From: Gammaproteobacteria bacterium
GTDB lineage: Bacteria > Pseudomonadota > Gammaproteobacteria > Steroidobacterales > GCA-2729495
Direction: 5' to 3'
NCBI GenBank assembly: GCA_016874095.1
Contig: VGVH01000001.1
Span: 248,001 to 312,000, forward strand
Length of the DNA stretch: 64,000 nt
The position numbers and the translations under genes are program-made. The notes under the pieces were generated by a model. It ran no database searches. It was given only the letters and a program-made list of their open reading frames with translations, and was not told the DNA's origin. Positions 46,004-54,698 of this stretch are shown piece after piece. How positions within the stretch are numbered: the first letter of the stretch is position 1; each line of letters opens with the position of its first letter.

Positions 46004-46980
46004 TGGCTACTGTCACCGCACACGGCGTCAACCCAAGGCTCGCGACCGAGTTCTGCGGGCTGAACCTCGATTCGCCGATCGTCCTGCTCTCCGGCTGCGT
46101 CGGCTTCGGCGAAGAATACACGCGCATCGCCGGCTTCTCGAATCGGGACGCCGGCGCCATCGTCCTGAAGGGTACGACGCTCAAGCCCCGGCTCGGCAAC
46201 GCCGCGCACCGCGTGTGGGAGACCCCCGCCGGCATGCTGAATGCCATCGGCCTGCAAAACCCCGGCGTCAACGCCGTCATAAAGAAGATGCTGCCGACGC
46301 TCGACTTCAGCGAGACGCGCTTCATCGCGAACGCCTGTGGCTCCACCATCGAGGAGTACGCCGAGATCTGCCGCCGCTTCGACGACTCGCCGATCGACGC
46401 GATCGAGATCAACATCTCCTGCCCGAACGTGAAGGAAGGCGGCGTCTCTTTCGGCAACTACCCCGAGGCATCGGCGAGGGTCGTCGCCGCCTGCCGGGCC
46501 GCGACGAAGAAGAAACTGATCGCCAAGCTCTCGCCAAACCAGACCGACATCCAGGAAAACGCCCGCCGCTGCATCGAGGCCGGCGCCGACGGTCTCGCGG
46601 TGATCAACACGGTGATGGGCATGGCGATCGACATCGAGAAACGCACGCCGATACTCGCCAACGTGCAGGGCGGCCTCTCGGGCCCCGCCATCAAGCCGAT
46701 CGCACTGCTCAAGACCTGGCAGGTGTACCAGGTGGCCAGAAAGCACGACATCCCGATCATCGGCCAGGGCGGCATCGTCACCGCCAGCGACGCACTCGAA
46801 TTCATCATCGCCGGCGCCACCACCGTCGGCGTCGGCACCGCGCTCTTCTACGACCCGATGGTGTGCAAGAAGATCAACGCCGGCATCGTCGACTACATGG
46901 ACCGCCGCCAGATCCGCCGCCTCTCCGACCTCGTCGGCACGCTCGCGGTGCCTGGAGAGGAACCGGCCGCCTGCGGGTGA
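46003..46980 (+). CDS. pyrD: Dihydroorotate dehydrogenase, class 1B-like catalytic subunit
   Basis: A 325-residue FMN flavoprotein of the class 1 dihydroorotate dehydrogenase family. Signatures are VLLSGCVGFGEEY, the catalytic cysteine in INISCPNVKEGG, and IIGQGGIVTASDALEFI. The start is TTG 46003, supported by AGGTGG 6 bases upstream and the lack of any later start before conserved sequence. Class 1B enzymes usually need PyrK for NAD+, but no pyrK is adjacent. Most gammaproteobacteria use the membrane class 2 enzyme, so this gene may be acquired or may act on another substrate. Confidence 0.82.
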   Translation: MATVTAHGVNPRLATEFCGLNLDSPIVLLSGCVGFGEEYTRIAGFSNRDAGAIVLKGTTLKPRLGNAAHRVWETPAGMLNAIGLQNPGVNAVIKKMLPTLDFSETRFIANACGSTIEEYAEICRRFDDSPIDAIEINISCPNVKEGGVSFGNYPEASARVVAACRAATKKKLIAKLSPNQTDIQENARRCIEAGADGLAVINTVMGMAIDIEKRTPILANVQGGLSGPAIKPIALLKTWQVYQVARKHDIPIIGQGGIVTASDALEFIIAGATTVGVGTALFYDPMVCKKINAGIVDYMDRRQIRRLSDLVGTLAVPGEEPAACG

Positions 46981-47133
46981 GGCGGGTACGCCTGGCCAGC
47001 GTTTTCCCGCTGTGAATTGAGGCGAGCCGTTCAGGCCGCGCTTGTTTCAACTCGCGACGGCAGCCGATCGAGGCAGGGCCTTTCCCGTACAGTGCAATTC
47101 TCCAAGCAGGCTCAATGTGGAGAAGTATCGACG

Positions 47134-47391
47134 ATGAAGGACGAGTGGCAGTCATTCAAGGCTTACAACGACGAAGCATCCGCGGAAGTGCTGGCCGGAC
47201 GCTTGCGCATCGAAGGTGTGCCGGCAATGGTCTATCGCGAAAGCCCGATCCCGGGCATCGCGGAGTATCGGGTGATGGTCCCCGGCGATCTGGCGCATCG
47301 GGCGCACGCGGTCATGTTTGCGGCAGTGACCGACGAAGCTGAGCTCGACGACCTGGCAACCGGCGAATTCAGCGACGACAGCGCCCCGTAG
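47134..47391 (+). CDS. Small DUF2007-like protein
   Basis: An 85-residue protein. The pattern FKAYNDEASAEVLAGRLRIEGVPAMVYRES followed by EYRVMVPGDLAHRAHAVM fits the DUF2007 (putative signal-transducing, PII-like fold) group. It has an acidic tail. The start ATG 47134 has a weak GGAGA about 12 bases upstream. The 153-bp region before it holds a possible promoter but nothing definite. Confidence 0.7.
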   Translation: MKDEWQSFKAYNDEASAEVLAGRLRIEGVPAMVYRESPIPGIAEYRVMVPGDLAHRAHAVMFAAVTDEAELDDLATGEFSDDSAP

Positions 47392-47578
47392 ACGGCCGCA
47401 GTTTCGACACCTCCACCATGCTCGAATCATCCGCCTCGACGAACTTCGGCGCAGCAGCCGCCGACTACGCGAGACATGGGGCTGGCTTCCCGGAGTCGGT
47501 CTGCGAGCGGCGCGCGAGCTCGATGCTGCAGCCGACGTCACGGTCGAGTACAGGCAGGGAACTGCGGAGCGGATTCCG

Positions 47579-47902
47579 TTGCCCGATTCCTGCGCGGACG
47601 TCGCCGAAGCTGCAGAACTCGCGCAAGGCAGGCGCGATGGCTTCGCGGCGTGGACGGTCGAGGCCCGTGCAACGGATCAGATCCTGCTCAGCGACTTCCA
47701 GGGCCGCACGCGCTCGTGGTTGATGATCGAACCGCTCGCTGACGGCGGCACGCGGTTGTTGTTCGGATCAGCGATCGTGCCGACGCAGGCGGCGGACGGT
47801 GAGAGGCGGATCGGCTGGGGGTTCCGCGCACTCGGCCGATTCCATCATTTCTATTCCCTGGCGTTGCTCGCGAGCGCACGACGGCGACTGGCTAGCCGAT
47901 AA
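47579..47902 (+). CDS. Conserved hypothetical protein, 5' end uncertain (possible frameshift)
   Basis: At least 107 residues with a distinct block DQILLSDFQGRTRSWLMIEP, then GTRLLFGSAIVP and a C-terminal ALGRFHHFYSLALLASARRRL. I recall this pattern from unnamed proteobacterial proteins but cannot name a function. TTG 47579 falls inside apparent coding sequence. The same frame reads on upstream (RLDELRRSSRRLRETWGWLP) back to a stop at 47327 with no ATG, GTG or TTG. An ATG at 47418 is in another frame, so a one-base loss near 47425 would explain the broken start. Confidence 0.5.
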   Translation: MPDSCADVAEAAELAQGRRDGFAAWTVEARATDQILLSDFQGRTRSWLMIEPLADGGTRLLFGSAIVPTQAADGERRIGWGFRALGRFHHFYSLALLASARRRLASR

Positions 47903-47910
47903 TCTGCTGT

Positions 47911-48792
47911 CTACGCGCGGATTCGAGTTACCGGGGAGCCTGCCTCAGCCTCAGCTCCAAGCAACGCCCGCTTGCGCTGCACCCCCCAGCGGTAGCCGGA
48001 AAGCGCGCCATCCCCCCGCACCACGCGGTGACAGGGAATCGCGATCGCCACGCGATTGCTGGCGCAGGCGCGGGCGACGGCGCGCGAGGCGGCCGGTCGG
48101 TCGATGCCCCTGGCGACGTCGGCGTAGCTGCGGGTTTCACCGCGGGGAATCTGCCTGAGGTAGCGCCACACCAGCAGCTGGAACGCCGTGCCTTTAATGT
48201 CGAGCGGCAAGTCCAGCCGGGGCAGCCGCCCGGCGAGGTAGGCGTTCAGCGATTTCATCCAGCCGCTGAACGCAGCGCGCGACGCAGCGGGCATCGGCGC
48301 TAGGGTCGCCTGCGGAAACTCGGCGCGGAGTTCGCGCTCCAGGGCGGTTGCGGAATCCGCGAAAGCCAGCGCGCAGATGCCGCGATCCGTTGCGCCGATC
48401 AGCACCTTGCCGAGCACGGTGTCACCGATCGCCCAGGCGATGCTGAGGCCGGCGCCGCCGCGGCGGTACTCCGTCGGCGTCATGCCGAATGCAGCGGCGG
48501 TTTTTTCGTACAAACGGCTCGTCGAGCCGAAGCCGGCCGCGGCGATGGCATCGGTGACGGAGCGCTTGCGACGCAAGGACTGCTTTACCGAGCGCAGCCG
48601 CGCCGCGGTCTGGAAGGCCTTCGGACTGCTGCCGGCGATCGCGATGAACTGGCGCTGCAGATGGGCGGCGCTGTAGCCGGAGCGCCGCGCGAGATCGGCG
48701 AGACGCAATGGGCGCGATGGGTCCGACTTGATGTCGCGGATGAGCGTGTGGACGGTGGCGGCGATCGGGGTCATGCGGCGTGTCCGGGGCAT
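47911..48792 (-). CDS. Ada-like protein: AraC-type domain fused to O6-alkylguanine-DNA alkyltransferase
   Basis: A 293-residue fusion. The N-terminal AraC/XylS helix-turn-helix (LADLARRSGYSAAHLQRQF, FGSTSRLYEKTAAAFGMTP) precedes an alkyltransferase domain with the acceptor cysteine in IPCHRVV. The first Ada domain, with the zinc-bound cysteine that senses methylphosphotriesters, is missing, so classical adaptive-response sensing is not expected. Start ATG 48792; ATG 48774 is an alternative, and neither has a good ribosome site. Confidence 0.9.
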   Translation of the reverse strand: MPRTRRMTPIAATVHTLIRDIKSDPSRPLRLADLARRSGYSAAHLQRQFIAIAGSSPKAFQTAARLRSVKQSLRRKRSVTDAIAAAGFGSTSRLYEKTAAAFGMTPTEYRRGGAGLSIAWAIGDTVLGKVLIGATDRGICALAFADSATALERELRAEFPQATLAPMPAASRAAFSGWMKSLNAYLAGRLPRLDLPLDIKGTAFQLLVWRYLRQIPRGETRSYADVARGIDRPAASRAVARACASNRVAIAIPCHRVVRGDGALSGYRWGVQRKRALLGAEAEAGSPVTRIRA

Positions 48793-48844
48793 CAGGGGAG
48801 CTTAGCGTGGCACGCCGGGACAGTTCGAGCGCTCCGGATCTTGC

Positions 48845-48907
48845 GGTTGAAGAAACCGGTCGCGGCTTGGGGTTGAAGAATCAGGTCGCGGCTTGCGCCG
48901 CTCCTAC
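48845..48907. repeat. Tandem 25-bp repeat and REP-like GTAGGAGCGGCGCAAGCC element
   Basis: Two direct copies starting GGTTGAAGAA and ending GGTCGCGGCTTG (48845-48869 and 48871-48895, two differences) lead into GGTCGCGGCTTGCGCCGC and CTCCTAC. The reverse complement, GTAGGAGCGGCGCAAGCC and onward, matches the well-known REP type of Pseudomonas, Stenotrophomonas and relatives. It lies between the ada-like and ntrC genes, just after the ntrC stop. Confidence 0.8.
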
Positions 48908-48920
48908 GGGGTGGGCGGGG

Positions 48921-50323
<1,403 letters not shown>

Positions 50324-50327
<4 letters not shown>

Positions 50328-51400
50328 GGCGTGTCCTCGAGCGGCAGCCGCAGCATGAATACCGTCTGCCCGGGGCGCGAGCGATACTCAATCAGGCCGC
50401 CATAGCGACTGAGAATCTCCTGGGCGAGCGGCAGCCCGAGGCCTGTGCCGCCCGGGTGCCCGGACACCAGCGGATAGAAAATGGAATCGCCGAGCGCCGG
50501 ATCGACGCCGGGGCCGTTGTCCTCGACTTCGATGCTGGCAACGAGCCGGTGGCGGGTGCTGCCGATGATCGAGTTGGTGAGCGCGCGCGTCCTGAGCACG
50601 ATGCGGCCGCCGCCCGTCGTGCGGCCAATCGCCTCGACGGCGTTGCGCGCGACGTTGAGGAAGGCCTGCAGCAGCTGGTCGCGGTCGACGGACACGGGCG
50701 GCAGGCTCGGGTCGTAGTCGCGCTGGACGGTGATGCCAGCAGCAGCCTCGCCCTCGAGCAGCGCACGCACGCGCTCGGTGATCTCGTGGACGTTCACCTG
50801 CTCGCGGTGCAGCGTGCGCGCCGGACCGAGCAGGGAGCTCGTCAGAGCAGCGAGCCGGTCCGCCTCGCCGATGATCACCCGCGTGTATTCGCGCAGTTCC
50901 TCTGTCGGCAACTGGCGCTCCAGCAGCTGCGCGGCGCCGCGCAGGCCGCCGAGCGGGTTGCGGATCTCGTGCGCGAGCTGGTAGATGACCCGCCGGCCAG
51001 TGTCGTGCTGGTGGATCAGAGCCTGCTCTCGGTCGATGTGCCGCCACTGCGTGGCGTCGATCATCTCGAGCAGCGCGTACTGGCCGCGATCGGCCCGTAG
51101 CGGCGTCGCGCGCGCGGTGATCGCCATTTCCTCGTTCTGCTGGTAGGCCGGGCGCAGCCCGATCTCGCAGCCGAAGGTCTGGCCCGATGCCAGCGAACGA
51201 GCAACCAGCGACTCGAGCGGCGCGAGTTCCGGGTGCAGCGAGGTGAGATGGCGGTCTGCGGCCTGGGTGCCGCTCACCCCGAGCAGGGCCTCGGCAGCAG
51301 TGTTGAACGCGACGACGTACCCGTCGGCGGTGACGACCGCGACGGCGGTGGTGAGTCCATCGAGTATCGCGGCGGCGGGCGGACCGCCACCGCCGGTCAG
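50324..51400 (-). CDS. ntrB: Nitrogen-sensing histidine kinase NtrB, CTG start inferred
   Basis: About 358 residues: an N-terminal PAS domain (ILDGLTTAVAVVTADGYVVA), a dimerisation helix with the phosphorylated histidine in LAHEIRNPLGG (near 144) and an ATPase domain with NARNAVEAIG-type N box and GTGLGLPLA. There is no ATG, GTG or TTG in frame before the PAS domain. CTG 51400 overlaps the previous gene's TGA as CTGA, like the other 4-nt overlaps, and gives the expected length. It phosphorylates NtrC under control of PII. Confidence 0.88.
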
Positions 51401-51936
51401 GGCCGGGGGGGCGCCGTGCCCGGCTGGGGGACGCTCGTCTGGCGCACGACGAAGGTCGTCGGTTCGCTGCGGATCCGCACTGCTCCCGACGACTCGCTCT
51501 CCACCTGCGACTTCAGCGTGTGCACGCCGCGGAACACGTCCGTCAGCTGCGTCGACGTCGCCCCGGGAGCGATCTCCTGCTCGGTGCCATCCAGCCAGAG
51601 GCGCAGGCGATCCCCCGGCTGCAACGCCGGACTCACCTGCAGGGCCACTCGCAGCTGGCCTCCGATATTCCACAGCACCTCCTCCTGGGCCGGACTCGTG
51701 ATCGTCAGCGATTGGTAGCCGGTGGTGGCCGATGCGGCGGGCTGCGAAGTCTGCTCAGCGCTGCTGCCCGCCTTCGGGCTGCTGTAGGTCGTCGCAGAGC
51801 GGAGCTGCACTTTCTCGGCACCCGGCTGCCACTGGTCGGAGTAATGCACCACATCGTCGCGATCGACCCAGCGGTAGACCTCGGCGGCCTGGGCAGTGCC
51901 CAGCGCAAGGACGGCAAGCAGCAGCACGGAGCGCAT
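51397..51936 (-). CDS. DUF4124 domain-containing exported protein
   Basis: A 179-residue periplasmic protein. The signal peptide (MRSVLLLAVLALGTAQA) is followed by EVYRWVDRDDVVHYSDQW, the DUF4124 motif, and then an immunoglobulin-like strand region (LTITSPAQEEVLWNIGG). It is commonly found between glnA and ntrBC in gammaproteobacteria, yet its role is unknown. Start ATG 51936 is set by the signal peptide. Its TGA overlaps the presumed CTG start of ntrB. Confidence 0.87.
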   Translation of the reverse strand: MRSVLLLAVLALGTAQAAEVYRWVDRDDVVHYSDQWQPGAEKVQLRSATTYSSPKAGSSAEQTSQPAASATTGYQSLTITSPAQEEVLWNIGGQLRVALQVSPALQPGDRLRLWLDGTEQEIAPGATSTQLTDVFRGVHTLKSQVESESSGAVRIRSEPTTFVVRQTSVPQPGTAPPRP

Positions 51937-52026
51937 GAGCCAAGCATAAACCTCCACTGCCCGGCCAACCACACCTCGCTACGCCACCGACGGCACAATT
52001 CCCGCGCGCTGCCGGTGGCTGCCGCA

Positions 52027-52056
52027 CCGCAGGCCTTCTTAAGTGAAGACCTGCGG
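52027..52056 (-). terminator. Hairpin between glnA and the DUF4124-ntrBC genes
   Basis: Twelve-base arms (CCGCAGGCCTTC and GAAGACCTGCGG, one G-T pair) with a 6-base loop lie 14 bases past the glnA stop. No T-run follows, so it may only weaken readthrough, which would lower ntrBC relative to glnA. Confidence 0.5.
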
Positions 52057-52070
52057 CGCGGCGGCATGCC

Positions 52071-53483
52071 TTACAGGCTGTAGTACAGCTCGAACTCCAG
52101 CGGATGCGTCGTCATGCGCACGCGCGTGACGTCCTGCATCTTGAGAGCAATGTAGCTGTCGATCAGGTCGTCGCTGAACACATCGCCGGCCTTCAGAAAG
52201 GCGCGATCGGCGCTCATTTCCTGCAATGCCTGCTCGAGCGAGAAAGACACCTGCGGGATCAGCTTCTCCTCCTCCGGCGGCAGGTCGTACAGGTCCTTGT
52301 CCGAGGCCTCGCCCGGATGGATCTTGTTCCTGATGCCGTCGATGCCCGCCATCATCATCGCGGCGAAGGCGAAGTACGGGTTCGCGGTGGAATCCGGGAA
52401 ACGCACCTCGATGCGCCGGCCCTTCGGGTTCGATACGTACGGAATGCGGATAGACGCGGAGCGGTTGCGCGCGGAGTAGGCCAGCATCACGGGCGCTTCG
52501 AAGCCTGGCACCAGGCGCTTGTAGCTGTTGGTGCTCGGGTTGGTGAAGGCATTAAGCGCCTTGGCATGCTTCAGGACACCGCCGATATAGAACAGCGCGA
52601 GGTCCGACAGCCCGCCGTACTTGTCGCCGGTGAACAGGTTTTTGCCCGCCTTCGCCAGCGACTGGTGCACGTGCATGCCGCTGCCGTTGTCGCCGACCAG
52701 CGGCTTCGGCATGAAGGTCGCGGTTTTGCCGTAGCTATGGGCCACGTTCTGCACGACGTACTTCAGGATCTGCACCTCGTCGGCCTTGCGCACGAGATGG
52801 CCGAATTTCACGCCGATCTCGCACTGGCCGGCGGTCGCCACCTCGTGGTGGTGCACTTCGACGCCGAGGCCCATCTGTTCGAGCGCCAGGCACATGGCCG
52901 AGCGAATGTCCTGCAAGGAATCGACCGGCGGGACGGGGAAGTAACCGCCCTTGATGCCGGGACGGTGACCGATGTTGCCGCCTTCCTTCTCGACGCGACC
53001 GGAATTCCAGTGCGCTTCGTTCGAGTCAACGCTGCAGAACGAGCCGTTCATGGAGGCGCCGTAGCGCACGTCGTCGAACACGAAGAACTCGTTCTCTGGT
53101 CCGAAGAAAGCCTGGTCGGCGATGCCGGATGACTTGAGGTAGGCCTCGGCACGCTTGGCGAGCGAGCGCGGGCAGCGCGAATAGCCCTGCATCGTGGCCG
53201 GCTCGAGCACGTCGCAGGTCATGTTGACCGTGGAGTCCTCGGTGAACGGATCGAGCACCGCCGAACTCGCATCGGGCATGAGCACCATGTCGGACTCGTT
53301 GATGCCCTTCCAGCCGGCGATGGACGAGCCATCGAACATCTTGCCGTCGTCGAAGAGCCCGGCATCGACAGTGCTGGTCGGCACGGTGACGTGCTGTTCC
53401 TTGCCGCGGAAATCGGTGAAGCGGAAGTCAACGAACTTGGCTTCCTTCTCCTTGATGAGATTCAGTACGTCAGCAGGTGTCAT
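52071..53483 (-). CDS. glnA: Glutamine synthetase type I
   Basis: A 470-residue enzyme making glutamine from glutamate, ammonia and ATP. Start ATG 53483 has GGAGG at the right distance. Family signatures are [30 protein letters not shown], the ATP-binding [16 protein letters not shown] and the adenylylation site [11 protein letters not shown] with its tyrosine. It is the first gene of glnA-DUF4124-ntrB-ntrC. A sigma-54 promoter and two NtrC sites lie upstream. Confidence 0.97.
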   Translation of the reverse strand: MTPADVLNLIKEKEAKFVDFRFTDFRGKEQHVTVPTSTVDAGLFDDGKMFDGSSIAGWKGINESDMVLMPDASSAVLDPFTEDSTVNMTCDVLEPATMQGYSRCPRSLAKRAEAYLKSSGIADQAFFGPENEFFVFDDVRYGASMNGSFCSVDSNEAHWNSGRVEKEGGNIGHRPGIKGGYFPVPPVDSLQDIRSAMCLALEQMGLGVEVHHHEVATAGQCEIGVKFGHLVRKADEVQILKYVVQNVAHSYGKTATFMPKPLVGDNGSGMHVHQSLAKAGKNLFTGDKYGGLSDLALFYIGGVLKHAKALNAFTNPSTNSYKRLVPGFEAPVMLAYSARNRSASIRIPYVSNPKGRRIEVRFPDSTANPYFAFAAMMMAGIDGIRNKIHPGEASDKDLYDLPPEEEKLIPQVSFSLEQALQEMSADRAFLKAGDVFSDDLIDSYIALKMQDVTRVRMTTHPLEFELYYSL

Positions 53484-53556
53484 GGGTCCTCCAGGTTGTC
53501 TGTGTTCTTCGCTCGCCGACCGAAGATTCCGTGTCCGCGCGAGAGTGGGCCTTATT

Positions 53557-53571
53557 GCACATGCCGTGCCA
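53557..53571 (-). promoter_or_regulatory. Sigma-54 promoter of glnA
   Basis: The minus strand reads TGGCACGGCATGTGC, with GG and GC separated by 10 bases, which matches the -24/-12 consensus. Transcription would start near 53546, leaving a leader of about 63 bases before the glnA ATG. Confidence 0.8.
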
Positions 53572-53634
53572 AAAGGGCGCACAGTCTAGCGTATTGTTTT
53601 AACTATTAAAAAGAGCATCCCTGGATTCGGTGCT

Positions 53635-53651
53635 TGCACCAGATCAGGGCA
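53635..53651 (-). promoter_or_regulatory. NtrC binding site, proximal
   Basis: TGCACCAGATCAGGGCA matches the TGCACC-N5-GGTGCA dyad with one change. Its centre is about 97 bases upstream of the predicted start, close to the classical glnAp2 arrangement. Confidence 0.7.
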
Positions 53652-53665
53652 GGCCTGCAAGGGAT

Positions 53666-53682
53666 GGCACTATTGTGGTGCA
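53666..53682 (-). promoter_or_regulatory. NtrC binding site, distal
   Basis: GGCACTATTGTGGTGCA keeps GCAC-N7-GTGC. Its centre is 31 bases, or three helical turns, from the proximal site, as expected for cooperative NtrC binding. It also lies about 80 bases before glyQ on the other strand. Confidence 0.7.
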
Positions 53683-53753
53683 ACGACGGCGAAATCCTCA
53701 GGTTGTAAAACGCAGCTATACTTGCGCCCCTGATTTTCCGGGGGTTTTTCCGC

Positions 53754-54671
53754 GTGACCGCCAGCTGTCCGCCCGCGACGTTCCAGGACCTTATTCTTGC
53801 GCTGCAGCATTACTGGGCGGGGCAGGGTTGCGTCGTGCTGCAGCCCTACGACATGCCCATGGGCGCCGGCACCTTTCACTCGGCGACCTTCCTGCGGGCG
53901 ATCGGCCCCGAGCCCTGGAGCGCTGCGTATGTGCAGCCGAGCAGGCGCCCGACGGACGGCCGCTACGGCGAGAACCCGAATCGGCTGCAGCACTACTACC
54001 AGTTCCAGGTCGTGATCAAGCCGTCGCCGGACAACATCCAGGACCTGTACCTCGACTCGCTGCGCTCGCTGGGCATTGACCCGCTCGTACACGACATCCG
54101 CTTCGTCGAGGACAACTGGGAGTCACCGACGCTCGGCGCCTGGGGGCTCGGCTGGGAGGTGTGGCTGAACGGCATGGAAGTCACGCAGTTCACCTATTTC
54201 CAGCAGGTCGGTGGACTCGACTGCCGCCCGGTCACCGGCGAGATCACCTACGGCCTGGAGCGTATCGCGATGTACCTGCAGGACGTGCAGAGCGTCTACG
54301 ACCTGACCTGGACGAACGGCCCGCTCGGCCGCGTGAGCTACGGCGACGTGTTCCACCAGAACGAAGTGGAGATGTCGCGGTACAACTTCGAACACGCTGA
54401 TATCAAAGTGCTGTTCGCGCGATTCGACGACGCCGAGCGGATCTGCAGGCTGCTGGTCGAACAGCAGCTCACGCTGCCGGCCTACGAGCAGGTGCTCGAG
54501 GCCTCGCACAGTTTCAACCTGCTCGACGCGCGCCAGGCGATTTCGGTGAGCGAGCGCCAGCGCTACATCCTGCGCGTGCGCGAACTGGCGCGCCTCGTGG
54601 CGCAGTCCTATTACGACAGCCGCGCAGCCCTGGGCTTCCCCATGGGCAACGCCGCGAGACCGGCGGCCTGA
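53754..54671 (+). CDS. glyQ: Glycine--tRNA ligase alpha subunit
   Basis: A 305-residue catalytic subunit of the bacterial heterotetrameric glycyl-tRNA synthetase. Start GTG 53754. Conserved are [38 protein letters not shown], and the block [20 protein letters not shown]. It is followed 27 bases later by glyS. Confidence 0.97.
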   Translation: MTASCPPATFQDLILALQHYWAGQGCVVLQPYDMPMGAGTFHSATFLRAIGPEPWSAAYVQPSRRPTDGRYGENPNRLQHYYQFQVVIKPSPDNIQDLYLDSLRSLGIDPLVHDIRFVEDNWESPTLGAWGLGWEVWLNGMEVTQFTYFQQVGGLDCRPVTGEITYGLERIAMYLQDVQSVYDLTWTNGPLGRVSYGDVFHQNEVEMSRYNFEHADIKVLFARFDDAERICRLLVEQQLTLPAYEQVLEASHSFNLLDARQAISVSERQRYILRVRELARLVAQSYYDSRAALGFPMGNAARPAA

Positions 54672-54698
54672 GCGGGCCACAACCTGAGGAGCAGCGCG

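Noticed and set aside
48845-48907. Possible CRISPR array
   Set aside because: Only two units, adjacent with no spacer, leading into a REP element; no cas genes.
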